Assembly: GCA_015655975.1 (NCBI GenBank)
Contig: DVEP01000025.1
Coordinates: 1-5,412, forward strand
Length of the DNA stretch: 5,412 bases
Direction of reading: 5' to 3'
Origin: Eubacterium sp.
GTDB taxonomy: Bacteria; Bacillota; Clostridia; Oscillospirales; Acutalibacteraceae
The notes under the pieces were generated by a model, which was not told the DNA's origin, did no database searches, and was given only the letters and a program-made list of their open reading frames with translations. Position numbers and translations under genes: made by a program. Positions 1 to 5,412 of the stretch are shown here, piece by piece; position 1 is the first letter of the stretch; every line of letters begins with the position of its first letter.

Positions 1-34
1 AAAACTGACTCCGCTTGAAAAACGAAATCAGTTT
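1..34 (-). terminator. Rho-independent terminator of the secreted-protein gene (at the window edge)
   Basis: Read on the minus strand, the arm at 34-20 (AAACTGATTTCGTTT) pairs along all 15 positions with the arm at 16-2 (AAGCGGAGTCAGTTT) around a TTC loop. Three of the pairs are G-U, so the hairpin is far better as minus-strand RNA than as plus-strand RNA. The stem ends in TTTT at base 1 and any further U-tract lies outside the window. It is about 100 bases after the stop codon at 135, and I see no gene in between. Confidence 0.65.
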
Positions 35-134
35 GTTGCTTAAAATTAAATTATTCTACCTTAGGCTCCTTTTTTGTACTGTCTGCACAATCTGGGGCAG
101 TTCAATATTCAGTCCATTTTTATTTTATATTATA

Positions 135-2030
135 TCATTTAATTGTAAACGACCTTGTTTTAGGCACAGCCATATAGTTACCGCCTAAAACAACAGCAGT
201 CTGCGTATAGTACCCTGCTTCTCTCGGAGGAGTTGTAGTGCTTGTGTACGGCATTCCGTTCTTCTTAAAACCGGTGTACAAATAGTTTACTTTGCTTTGG
301 TCAGTTACAGGAATACCCTGATATGAAAGTGTTGCAGTGAAATCAAAATCTTTTGCCTGTTCTACTGTAAGTGTTCTTGACTCAATGCTTTGATTATACT
401 GAAGCTTTGTACCGCGGTACCTTGTTTTAACATACAAAACACCAACACCTACGCCTGTTTCATAGTTCGGGTTAATGGCAAGTGCAACTACATTGTACAT
501 ACCCGCTCTGTTAGGTTCGCTGAAACTAATGTTAATTTGTCTGAGTGATGAAGGAAGTTTGTCTAAAACTTCAAGAACAGTACCTATAACACCAAGGTCA
601 ATATTGAATGCTTTGATAAGGTCTTTAATTTGCTGTGAATTTACAACAGCGTTGATTTCTTCAAGTGTAATTCCGTTGTTTATAATGTCATCCATTGATT
701 TACCGATTACAAGTTTAACGATAGGATTAAGAAGGTCAATCAGGAAACTTTCGGTAATCGAATCAGGAAGGTCGATACAGAAATTTGCAACGGCAGAGTT
801 TGTCATACCGACATATATTGCATAAATTTCAAACGGGTCTTTTGAAGATGTTGTTATAAAATCTTTCGGCAATTTCTCATCTGCGTACTTGCTTGTACTG
901 TTAACATACACAGATGTTTTTGCTTTGTTTACCGTGATTATTTTTTCCGCTGTTACAGAAGTGTGAGTTGAATTTCCTTTAAAAGAAATTCGAACTTTTT
1001 GTTCGCCCGCTGCCATCGGAGGATAATAAAGTGCTGTGTATGTACCGCCTTCAAGTGCAACCCATTTTTTTGTTCCCGCGGGTTTTCCAGCGATAAGATT
1101 TTCAGCGTAGTATTCTATTGTATAGTATTCTTTGCCTACTGCGTCCAACGAAGGAAGCGTCGAACTTTTCCAATCAATTAAAGAATTTAAAAGATTTTCT
1201 CTCATTGCGTCATAATCGCTTGTGTAAGTAAAAGTAGCGTCTGTAAATTTAATTTCAGACTCAATACGAGGTGCGTTTTTAACAACTGCATTAAACTCAA
1301 CGGTTGTTCCGTAATAGTCTGCTGTTTCGGGAACAATCATTCTAAACTTGAAGTTACCGCCCTCATCAAGAGATTTTTGAATGTCTGTTGTATCTACATA
1401 TTCAAGCTCATGCCAAATAGGTATCGTGCTTAAACGCGACGCATCATATTCAAAAGTTACATCTTTAAAAGTCAAATTGCCGGGTACAGATTTTTCAGCA
1501 TCGTAAACAGTGTTGAAAAGTTCTTCACGAAAACGGTTGAAATTTGTTGAAAGGTCGTCATTCAAATACAAAAGAACTTCGCCGTAGTTTTCTTTAAGGA
1601 CAATCTCTGTTTTAGCAAAAGTTTTTGTAGTTTTACTCAAAACAACAAATTCCTCTGTACCTGCTATACGGACATTATAATTGCCGTCCTCAATATCTTT
1701 TATAGCCGGATGAGTATAGTAAGTCAACAACTTTTTGCTCGAAAATCCTTCAATACTGCCGTATGCCCAGTTTTTCAGCAAACCGTTGTAGCCTGTGCAG
1801 CCATACTCCCACTCAACAGACTGGGGGTCTTTGCCTTGCGGATTTTCAACAAGAGCGTTGAAAATAGCTTCTTTAACCTGCTCAACTGTCATATCTGCCG
1901 TAATTTTAGCAGTGCCGTTTTTCAACTTTATACCATCATCTGCAAACACCTGCAAAGGCAATATGCCAAGCAACATTACAAGAGAAAGTACAAAAGCAAT
2001 TACACGACTCATTTTACTGTTTTTGCGCAT
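135..2030 (-). CDS. Secreted protein with tandem Ig-like modules, function unknown
   Basis: This encodes a 631-residue exported protein. The start is chosen at 2030 rather than the in-frame ATG at 2048 because a GGGAG ribosome binding site (2039-2043) sits 8 bases upstream of it and would lie inside the longer reading frame. Residues 1-30 form a clear signal peptide: basic start (MRKNSKMSR), hydrophobic core, and a signal peptidase I site after VFA, before DDG. The mature part has three tandem modules (about residues 36-146, 151-256 and 260-374), each with a helix motif followed by an E-Y strand and beta-rich sequence. The third ends in a typical Ig-like stretch (GGTYTALYYPP, later VRISFKGNS and IITVNKAK). 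Residues 422-494 are helix-rich. Residues 500-631 form another Ig-like part with the pattern PNRAGMY, GGNY and RSFTIK at the very end. There is no LPXTG motif, SLH domain, dockerin or C-terminal membrane segment, so how it is retained is unclear. It resembles Ig-like surface proteins of Clostridia as I remember them, whose role is unknown; adhesion or polymer binding is only a guess. Confidence 0.9.
   Translation of the reverse strand: MRKNSKMSRVIAFVLSLVMLLGILPLQVFADDGIKLKNGTAKITADMTVEQVKEAIFNALVENPQGKDPQSVEWEYGCTGYNGLLKNWAYGSIEGFSSKKLLTYYTHPAIKDIEDGNYNVRIAGTEEFVVLSKTTKTFAKTEIVLKENYGEVLLYLNDDLSTNFNRFREELFNTVYDAEKSVPGNLTFKDVTFEYDASRLSTIPIWHELEYVDTTDIQKSLDEGGNFKFRMIVPETADYYGTTVEFNAVVKNAPRIESEIKFTDATFTYTSDYDAMRENLLNSLIDWKSSTLPSLDAVGKEYYTIEYYAENLIAGKPAGTKKWVALEGGTYTALYYPPMAAGEQKVRISFKGNSTHTSVTAEKIITVNKAKTSVYVNSTSKYADEKLPKDFITTSSKDPFEIYAIYVGMTNSAVANFCIDLPDSITESFLIDLLNPIVKLVIGKSMDDIINNGITLEEINAVVNSQQIKDLIKAFNIDLGVIGTVLEVLDKLPSSLRQINISFSEPNRAGMYNVVALAINPNYETGVGVGVLYVKTRYRGTKLQYNQSIESRTLTVEQAKDFDFTATLSYQGIPVTDQSKVNYLYTGFKKNGMPYTSTTTPPREAGYYTQTAVVLGGNYMAVPKTRSFTIK
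1152..1889 (-). repeat. Three divergent tandem modules within the secreted protein
   Basis: The helix motif recurs three times: VKEAIFNALVE (coded around 1833-1889), FREELFNTVYD (1482-1541) and MRENLLNSLID (1152-1217). The shared pattern is hydrophobic, K/R, E, x, I/L, F/L, N, x, L/V, x, E/D. Each copy is followed by a strand ending in E-Y (VEWEYG, VTFEYDA, YTIEYYA), then by a beta-rich segment. The spacing is about 115 and 110 residues. The copies are diverged at the DNA level, so this is an old domain duplication and not a recombining DNA repeat. The coordinates span the first to the last helix motif. Confidence 0.75.
1940..2030 (-). other. Signal peptide of the secreted Ig-like protein
   Basis: The first 30 residues have a basic n-region with Arg and Lys, a hydrophobic h-region (VIAFVLSLVMLLGIL) and the c-region PLQVFA followed by an acidic mature start DDG. 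The V-F-A motif fits signal peptidase I. There is no Cys after the hydrophobic core, so this is not a lipoprotein. The protein should be released by the Sec pathway. Confidence 0.9.
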
Positions 2031-2038
2031 AAAAATTT

Positions 2039-2043
2039 CTCCC
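2039..2043 (-). promoter_or_regulatory. Ribosome binding site that decides the start of the secreted protein
   Basis: Minus strand GGGAG lies 8 bases before the ATG at 2030. It falls inside codons 2-4 of the longer reading frame from 2048, whose own ATG has only AT-rich sequence before it. The choice of 2030 also puts the basic signal-peptide start at residue 1. Confidence 0.85.
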
Positions 2044-2187
2044 AACATTAAAATAATTTATGTTAATACTTTAACACAATTTTATAATGTTTACAATATA
2101 TTTACGACATTTCATCTATTTTTGTACAAAGTGCCGATTATTAGATTTTTTTTGCTAATATTCTACTACAATCAAACTTATGCAGGG

Positions 2188-2199
2188 TGTAATATTACA
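2188..2199. promoter_or_regulatory. Perfect 12-bp palindrome, possible operator
   Basis: TGTAATATTACA is fully self-complementary and its right half coincides with the candidate -10 box of the secreted-protein gene. A palindrome at this place could be a repressor site. I cannot assign it to a known regulator, and a 12-bp palindrome in a long AT-rich region can occur by chance. Confidence 0.3.
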
Positions 2200-2223
2200 A
2201 CACTATTAGTAAAAAATTAACAA
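2194..2223 (-). promoter_or_regulatory. Candidate promoter of the secreted-protein gene
   Basis: On the minus strand a -35-like TTGTTA (2218-2223) is followed after 18 bases by TGTAAT (2194-2199), five of six matches to the -10 consensus. It would give a leader of about 155 bases before the ATG at 2030. The region is so AT-rich that chance matches are expected. I saw no better pair closer to the gene; the TATAAA near 2081-2086 lacks a -35 box. Confidence 0.3.
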
Positions 2224-2456
2224 AGACAGATATTTAATTAACTAATTTTGGCTTAAATTTATTCAGCTACTAAGCAATTTTACATATCAACCCTAAGCCA
2301 TTCTGCATTTACAGAGTTCAAATCAAAGTGAGAAATAATACAAACTATTTATATACCTTTTGCCGTATCCTATCTATTCAATTCTTTTTTGTACTTTCAA
2401 CAGCAAAAACTAATTCTGTGCATTTTTCATAATTATCATTTTAATATTATAAAAAT

Positions 2457-2485
2457 AAAACTCTGTAATACAATTACAGAGTTTT
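2457..2485 (-). terminator. Rho-independent terminator after the polymer gene
   Basis: A perfect 13-bp stem (AAAACTCTGTAAT paired with ATTACAGAGTTTT) with a three-base loop begins 10 bases after the stop codon at 2496. On the minus strand it is followed by TTTTATTTTTATAA, a good U-tract. On the plus strand only the four T of the stem are present before ACTG, so it acts mainly on minus-strand transcripts. It separates the two genes into different transcription units. Confidence 0.9.
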
Positions 2486-2495
2486 ACTGAACTAT

Positions 2496-5159
2496 TTAGT
2501 TTTCTGCGCCGATTGCCGTTAAAAATTCTTTATACACTTCGTGATTATTTTTAACATAGTCGTACTCATATTTAACAGGAACTTCTCCGTTTGCAAAAGC
2601 GTTCATACCTTTTAAAATACCGTCTTCATCCATACCTATCAAATACTGTCCGTCTTTTACGACAGAACCTTTGTACGACGAGAACTGAGTCATTACAATA
2701 GGAAGTTCCGCAACTCTTGCTTCGTGGATTACAACAGGCTGACCTTCGTGAAGAGATGTGAAAATGAAGCAATCGCAGTATTTGAGAAGTTCACTCGGAT
2801 TTTCAAGAATGCCGACCAAAATCACACGACTGCGGATATTCAAACTGTCAATCAACGAGTCAATTTCTTCTCTGAGCGGACCGTCGCCGATTAAGTACAG
2901 CATTGCATTGTGTCCTTCTGCAAGATACTTTGCAAAAGCCTTTACAAGATTTACATAGTTCTTTTCGGGAGAAAGTCTGCCGACTGTCATAAACCTTGTA
3001 AGTTTTTCATCTTTTACGGCAACCTCAGTTGCTGTATTGTTCACTTTTTTCGGCTTAACCGTTAAAACATCTATGCCGTACTTGTTCCACTCTTGTTCCT
3101 CTACACTGAAATCGGTATCAAAAGCGTTTATATCTACAATATCAATAGGAGAAAGAGGAACAAATTTAAGTTTTGTTACATCTGCCTCTATATCATTGCT
3201 GTACTGAACATAATATTCTTTGCCGTTTCTGTCCATTTTGACGCTCTTTTTAAGTCCGTTGAGAACTTTTTGATAGTCAACAGCGTTTTTGGAATATACA
3301 AACTTATCGTAGGTTTCGTCCGTTGCAAGATTTTTTCTGTTTACAAGCATAATATCTTTGCTGCACGAAACAATTCTGTCAAACTTAGGATAAAGAGAGA
3401 ATATTTTTGTAAGCCAAGGAAATTTTAAATCTCTTTCACTTGCCATATCGCTGTGCATCCAAATTGATTTTACTGCGTTTTTGTCCTGAAGTACAAGTGA
3501 AGAATAGAAAATATTGTAACCGTCAAAGTCGATGATGTAGTCAAAATGCGAGTCGCCCAAACATCTTCTGAACTCTCTTTGATAAACTTTTTCGGGATAC
3601 ACCTTGCCCCATACGGAAGTGAAACCTTTTCTATGGAAAAGATTTACTTTTTGCATTTCGCTGATTGTAGTAACCATAGGACCTGTTCTGCTGATGAGTC
3701 TTGCGTTGTCGTTTACTCTGTAGCCTGCCCTATGCTGAGATTTATCTTTAAAATTAGCGTAAACCGTAACATCGTACTTATCGTAGTCAATTTCATTGAG
3801 AAGATTTAACAATGCTGATGTCATTCCGTTTACTGCCATATTTCCCTGTATGAACAGTATCTTTTCCTTGTTGTTTTGACACTGCTTGATACACATATTG
3901 CTTTCATCTTGTTCAAAAACAATTTTAACTATTTTTGAAGCAATTTTTCCCGGTTCAAAGTCGCAGCACCATTTTTGAATTTTTTGATACTTTTCTTTTA
4001 CACTGTCAAAAACAGAATCAATATCATTTATCCAATCTGCGATTTGTTCAACACTGTCTGTGTACGGACCCGGCAATTCGTCGATGCCAAAGTACATTCC
4101 CCTATACTCTTTATAGTTTTCAACATCGGGAATATAGAACAAAACAGGTTTGCCTGTTACAAGGAAGTCAAAGTAAATACTCGAATAGTCACTGATTAAA
4201 ATATCGGTTGCGGAAAGAATTACATTCGCGTCGATTGTCGCAGGAACTATAAACGGATATTCAGATATTTCGTCTCTTATTCTGTCATATACAGCCTGAT
4301 GAACTTTGATAAGTACCTGATATTCGTCGCAGTTGATTTTATTTTCTATTGTTTGTTTAAGTTCCAAATAGTCGTTTATATCACAGTCGGGATTGTAGAA
4401 ATCTCTTCCCTTCCATGTCGGTGCGTACAAAACTATTTTTTTATTTTCATCCACTTTTACATTTTCTTTTTTAAGCAGATTAATTACATCTTTGCGCTCG
4501 GTTTTAACAACCGTATCAAGACGGGGATAGCCTTCTTCTATGATTTTGCCTTTATATATTCCGTCAAGTTTATATGCTCTTGTGTAAATTTCGGTTAAAA
4601 ATGAGTTTGCAGAAATCAAATAGTCGGACTGAATAAAGTTTCTGACCGTGTTTGAAACAGATATTTTTGCAAGCGGGTGGTCGTAGCCCAAAGTTTTGAG
4701 CGGTATTCCGTGCCAAGTATTGATATATATCTGTTCGGGTTTCTTTACAAAATAACTTAAAAAAGTTGAGTTATTGATAAGATATTTTGCAGTACACAAA
4801 GCCTTCAAGTACGGTTTTTTGCCCGATTCTACAAAGTAAACATTGCTGTACTTGCTGTACTTTTCAATTTCCTCTTTATGTTCGGAAAGTTTGTCCAAAA
4901 CCCAGATATGTTTTAAATTTTTATATTTTGGATTGTCAAGCAATTCTTTAAAAATAGCGTATGGATTGCAAAGCATACCTCTGCCGTAAAATGCCTCGTA
5001 CAAAACTACATTTTTCTTTACTTTACAATGCTTGTAAAGTTTTGCGTATGCAGTATTTCTGCGGCGAATTTTACTTCTCAAATAATCATTGACAGGTTTA
5101 TTCACTTCTTTTGCTATCTCAACAGTATTCTTTTTTACCGATTTCAAATTAAAACTCAT
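2496..5159 (-). CDS. Fused CDP-glycerol glycerophosphotransferase and GT4 glycosyltransferase
   Basis: This is an 887-residue, probably membrane-associated cytoplasmic enzyme of wall or capsular polymer synthesis. Residues 1-50 are basic and without a membrane helix. Residues about 50-415 match the TagF/TagB glycerophosphotransferase family (Glyphos_transf): VLYEAFYGRGMLCNPYAIF (52-70), NTWHGIPLKTLG (147-158), LYAPTWKG (244-251), IKVHQ (284-288) and the signature DILISDYSSIYFDF (319-332). H150 in WHG and H287 correspond in position to the two active-site histidines of TagF. This family transfers glycerol phosphate, or ribitol phosphate in relatives, from a CDP donor to a lipid-linked acceptor. 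Residues about 431-887 form a GT-B fold, GT4-type transferase: start KILFIQGNMAVNGM, donor-binding VGRLSPEKN (726-734, with R728 and K733), IGDGPL (757-762) and an E-x7-E motif at E805 and E813. The GT4 linker is enlarged (about 636-720). Both domains keep their key residues, so both are probably active. The start has AGAGG 10 bases upstream. The donor sugar and acceptor cannot be told. Confidence 0.93.
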   Translation of the reverse strand: MSFNLKSVKKNTVEIAKEVNKPVNDYLRSKIRRRNTAYAKLYKHCKVKKNVVLYEAFYGRGMLCNPYAIFKELLDNPKYKNLKHIWVLDKLSEHKEEIEKYSKYSNVYFVESGKKPYLKALCTAKYLINNSTFLSYFVKKPEQIYINTWHGIPLKTLGYDHPLAKISVSNTVRNFIQSDYLISANSFLTEIYTRAYKLDGIYKGKIIEEGYPRLDTVVKTERKDVINLLKKENVKVDENKKIVLYAPTWKGRDFYNPDCDINDYLELKQTIENKINCDEYQVLIKVHQAVYDRIRDEISEYPFIVPATIDANVILSATDILISDYSSIYFDFLVTGKPVLFYIPDVENYKEYRGMYFGIDELPGPYTDSVEQIADWINDIDSVFDSVKEKYQKIQKWCCDFEPGKIASKIVKIVFEQDESNMCIKQCQNNKEKILFIQGNMAVNGMTSALLNLLNEIDYDKYDVTVYANFKDKSQHRAGYRVNDNARLISRTGPMVTTISEMQKVNLFHRKGFTSVWGKVYPEKVYQREFRRCLGDSHFDYIIDFDGYNIFYSSLVLQDKNAVKSIWMHSDMASERDLKFPWLTKIFSLYPKFDRIVSCSKDIMLVNRKNLATDETYDKFVYSKNAVDYQKVLNGLKKSVKMDRNGKEYYVQYSNDIEADVTKLKFVPLSPIDIVDINAFDTDFSVEEQEWNKYGIDVLTVKPKKVNNTATEVAVKDEKLTRFMTVGRLSPEKNYVNLVKAFAKYLAEGHNAMLYLIGDGPLREEIDSLIDSLNIRSRVILVGILENPSELLKYCDCFIFTSLHEGQPVVIHEARVAELPIVMTQFSSYKGSVVKDGQYLIGMDEDGILKGMNAFANGEVPVKYEYDYVKNNHEVYKEFLTAIGAEN
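2499..3869 (-). other. GT4-like glycosyltransferase domain with enlarged linker
   Basis: This part codes for residues 431-887. The N-terminal Rossmann half (431-628) ends in the usual turn KNAVDYQKVL, and the C-terminal half starts with RFMTVGRLSPEKN and ends with the E-x7-E motif and a short helical tail. Between the halves lie about 85 residues that are normally a short linker. The family is retaining and uses a nucleotide sugar; which sugar is not visible. Confidence 0.88.
3914..5012 (-). other. Glycerophosphotransferase domain (TagF/TagB-like)
   Basis: This part codes for about residues 50-416. The order of motifs is that of the family: a start with YEAFYGRGM, a central WHG (149-151), the helix segment with SANSFLTEIYTRAY (183-196) and GYPRLD (210-215), then APTWKG, KVH and SDYSSIYFDF. 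The domain is complete in length, about 370 residues, compared with the catalytic part of the family. The boundaries are approximate. Confidence 0.9.
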
Positions 5160-5169
5160 TTGACTGCAA

Positions 5170-5174
5170 CCTCT
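5170..5174 (-). promoter_or_regulatory. Ribosome binding site of the fused polymer enzyme
   Basis: Minus strand AGAGG lies 10 bases before the ATG at 5159, at slightly long but acceptable spacing. No other start codon nearby is better placed, so the full 887-residue protein is the likely product. Confidence 0.7.
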
Positions 5175-5199
5175 GATTACATAGTTATAGTTATATAAA

Positions 5200-5215
5200 A
5201 TACTTAATAAAGTAT
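5200..5215. promoter_or_regulatory. Dyad over the -10 box and start site of the polymer gene
   Basis: ATACTT, four bases, then AAGTAT form a perfect 6-bp inverted repeat that covers most of the -10 box and the expected start site. Just downstream, ATAGTT is repeated directly (5181-5192). The position would suit a repressor site, but the sequence is AT-only except for one pair, so chance is a real alternative. Confidence 0.3.
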
Positions 5216-5239
5216 AAAGGAATTCAATTTTAAAGTCAA
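5211..5239 (-). promoter_or_regulatory. Sigma-A type promoter of the polymer gene
   Basis: On the minus strand TTGACT (5234-5239, five of six to consensus) is followed by exactly 17 bases and TATACT (5211-5216, five of six). Transcription would begin near 5204 and give a leader of about 45 bases before the ATG at 5159. This is the best promoter in the window and suggests expression in growing cells. Confidence 0.75.
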
Positions 5240-5287
5240 TATATGCAAATCATAATTAATATGTTTTATAAAACTCTTTTTTTAAAT

Positions 5288-5314
5288 ATTATACACAAAA
5301 CAATCAGTAGTCAA
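5288..5314 (-). promoter_or_regulatory. Possible second promoter reading out of the hairpin cluster
   Basis: On the minus strand a perfect -10 box TATAAT (5288-5293) is preceded after 15 bases by TTGACT (5309-5314), which overlaps the outer arm of the first hairpin. The spacer is two bases shorter than ideal, so it would be weak. If the hairpin region is the end of an inserted element, this would be a hybrid promoter that brings its own -35 box. Confidence 0.35.
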
Positions 5315-5340
5315 GACCTCCGGCTAAGCCGGAGGCTTGA
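5311..5340. repeat. Hairpin 1 of the right-edge cluster
   Basis: CCTCCGGC and GCCGGAGG (8 bp, loop TAA) are extended by an outer TCAAG/CTTGA pair with a single unpaired A at 5316, so 13 of 13 possible pairs form. It is far more GC-rich than its surroundings. No U-tract follows on either strand, so it is not a standard terminator. Confidence 0.85.
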
Positions 5341-5342
5341 TT

Positions 5343-5359
5343 AAGCCCTAGAAGGGCTT
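5343..5359. repeat. Hairpin 2 of the right-edge cluster
   Basis: AAGCCCT and AGGGCTT pair in 7 bp around the loop AGA. On the plus strand it is followed by three more T, so it could weakly terminate plus-strand transcripts, but no plus-strand gene lies upstream. Confidence 0.8.
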
Positions 5360-5372
5360 TTTACAGACATAA

Positions 5373-5384
5373 CCCCTAAAGGGG
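5373..5384. repeat. Hairpin 3 of the right-edge cluster
   Basis: CCCC and GGGG pair around TAAA. It is the weakest of the three but lies at the same close spacing, 13 bases after hairpin 2, which supports reading the three as one structured unit. Confidence 0.6.
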
Positions 5385-5412
5385 CACTGAAAAGTTTGCC
5401 GACCGCATTGTT

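Larger units (their letters stand above)
2049..2495. other. Intergenic region between the two genes, no gene found
   Basis: This stretch of about 450 bases is very AT-rich and contains no reading frame with a ribosome binding site on either strand. It holds the terminator of the upstream glycosyltransferase gene at its right end (2457-2485) and a weak candidate promoter with a palindrome (2188-2223) for the secreted protein. I see no tRNA or known riboswitch pattern. The part from about 2230 to 2450 has no recognisable feature. Confidence 0.7.
5311..5412 (-). mobile_element. Possible end of an IS200/IS605-type element or structured RNA, cut by the window
   Basis: The cluster of three small hairpins, with a sharp change from AT-rich to GC-richer sequence at 5311, resembles the structured right ends of IS200/IS605-family elements, where the 3' part of tnpB and its guide RNA scaffold overlap. 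On the minus strand an open frame of 23 codons enters from beyond 5412 and stops at 5341-5343. It includes KLFSAPLGVMSVKSPSRA and may be the end of a protein, but I do not recognise it and such a length can be chance. No transposase motif is visible in the window. An unrelated structured intergenic repeat is equally possible. Confidence 0.35.

Noticed and set aside
49..105. Minus-strand stretch after the secreted-protein gene that reads like the end of a small Cys-containing protein (PDCADSTKKEPKVE)
   Set aside because: The frame has a stop just upstream and no start codon; a zinc-ribbon-like reading would need a one-base change. It is short enough to be chance in the untranslated 3' part of the transcript.
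475..825. Plus-strand open frame of 116 codons inside the secreted-protein gene
   Set aside because: It lies opposite a gene with a clear signal peptide and domain structure, has no convincing ribosome binding site, and its translation shows no family motif.
2140..2166. ATTAG/CTAAT inverted repeat around a T-run, considered as a terminator or riboswitch part
   Set aside because: The stem has only 5 AT-rich pairs with a long loop, no gene ends there on the plus strand, and the leader shows no pattern of a known riboswitch.
1795..2220. Plus-strand open frame of 141 codons running out of the secreted-protein gene into the intergenic region
   Set aside because: Its first half is antisense to the signal peptide and first module; the second half is low-complexity translation of AT-rich DNA. 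No ribosome binding site or family pattern is visible.
4299..4598. Plus-strand open frame of 99 codons with hydrophobic, Phe-rich translation
   Set aside because: It is antisense to the conserved glycerophosphotransferase domain, and the Phe and Ile richness is simply the complement of Lys, Glu and Asp codons.
5311..5384. Hairpin cluster considered as a CRISPR array
   Set aside because: The three hairpins differ in sequence and length, and there is no constant repeat separated by equal spacers.

Overview
The window is AT-rich, uses the standard code, and carries two long genes on the minus strand, each with a Gram-positive style ribosome binding site (GGGAG, AGAGG). A polymerase for a phosphodiester-linked, teichoic-acid-like polymer and a classical secreted Ig-like protein point to a low-GC Firmicute, most probably a gut-type member of the Clostridia. 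This placement is inferred from gene content and composition only; no marker gene is present.

Layout in transcription order (right to left). The right edge (5311-5412) holds three consecutive short hairpins and a 23-codon open stretch entering from outside the window. It looks like the end of a structured element, possibly the terminal region of an IS200/IS605-type (TnpB) element, but the diagnostic part is outside. Next comes an AT-rich promoter region (5160-5310) with a very good sigma-A promoter (TTGACT, 17-bp spacer, TATACT). It drives an 887-residue fusion protein (2496-5159): an N-terminal CDP-glycerol glycerophosphotransferase (TagF/TagB-like) domain and a C-terminal GT4-type glycosyltransferase. 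The gene is closed by a perfect 13-bp stem terminator (2457-2485).

A 447-bp intergenic region follows, with no gene but a weak candidate promoter overlapped by a perfect 12-bp palindrome. The second gene (135-2030) encodes a 631-residue secreted protein. It has a signal peptide, three tandem modules of about 110 residues that share a helix motif and an Ig-like beta part, a helix-rich insert and a C-terminal Ig-like domain. It has no visible anchor. Its transcript ends in a GU-containing hairpin at 1-34.

The two genes are separate transcription units because a strong terminator lies between them. Both are cell-surface functions: one is likely to build a glycerol-phosphate and sugar containing wall or capsule polymer at the inner face of the membrane, the other is exported. 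A direct functional link is not shown. The most interesting points are the two-enzyme fusion with its enlarged GT4 linker, the repeat architecture of the secreted protein, and the hairpin cluster that places an outward-facing -35-like box upstream of the polymer gene.
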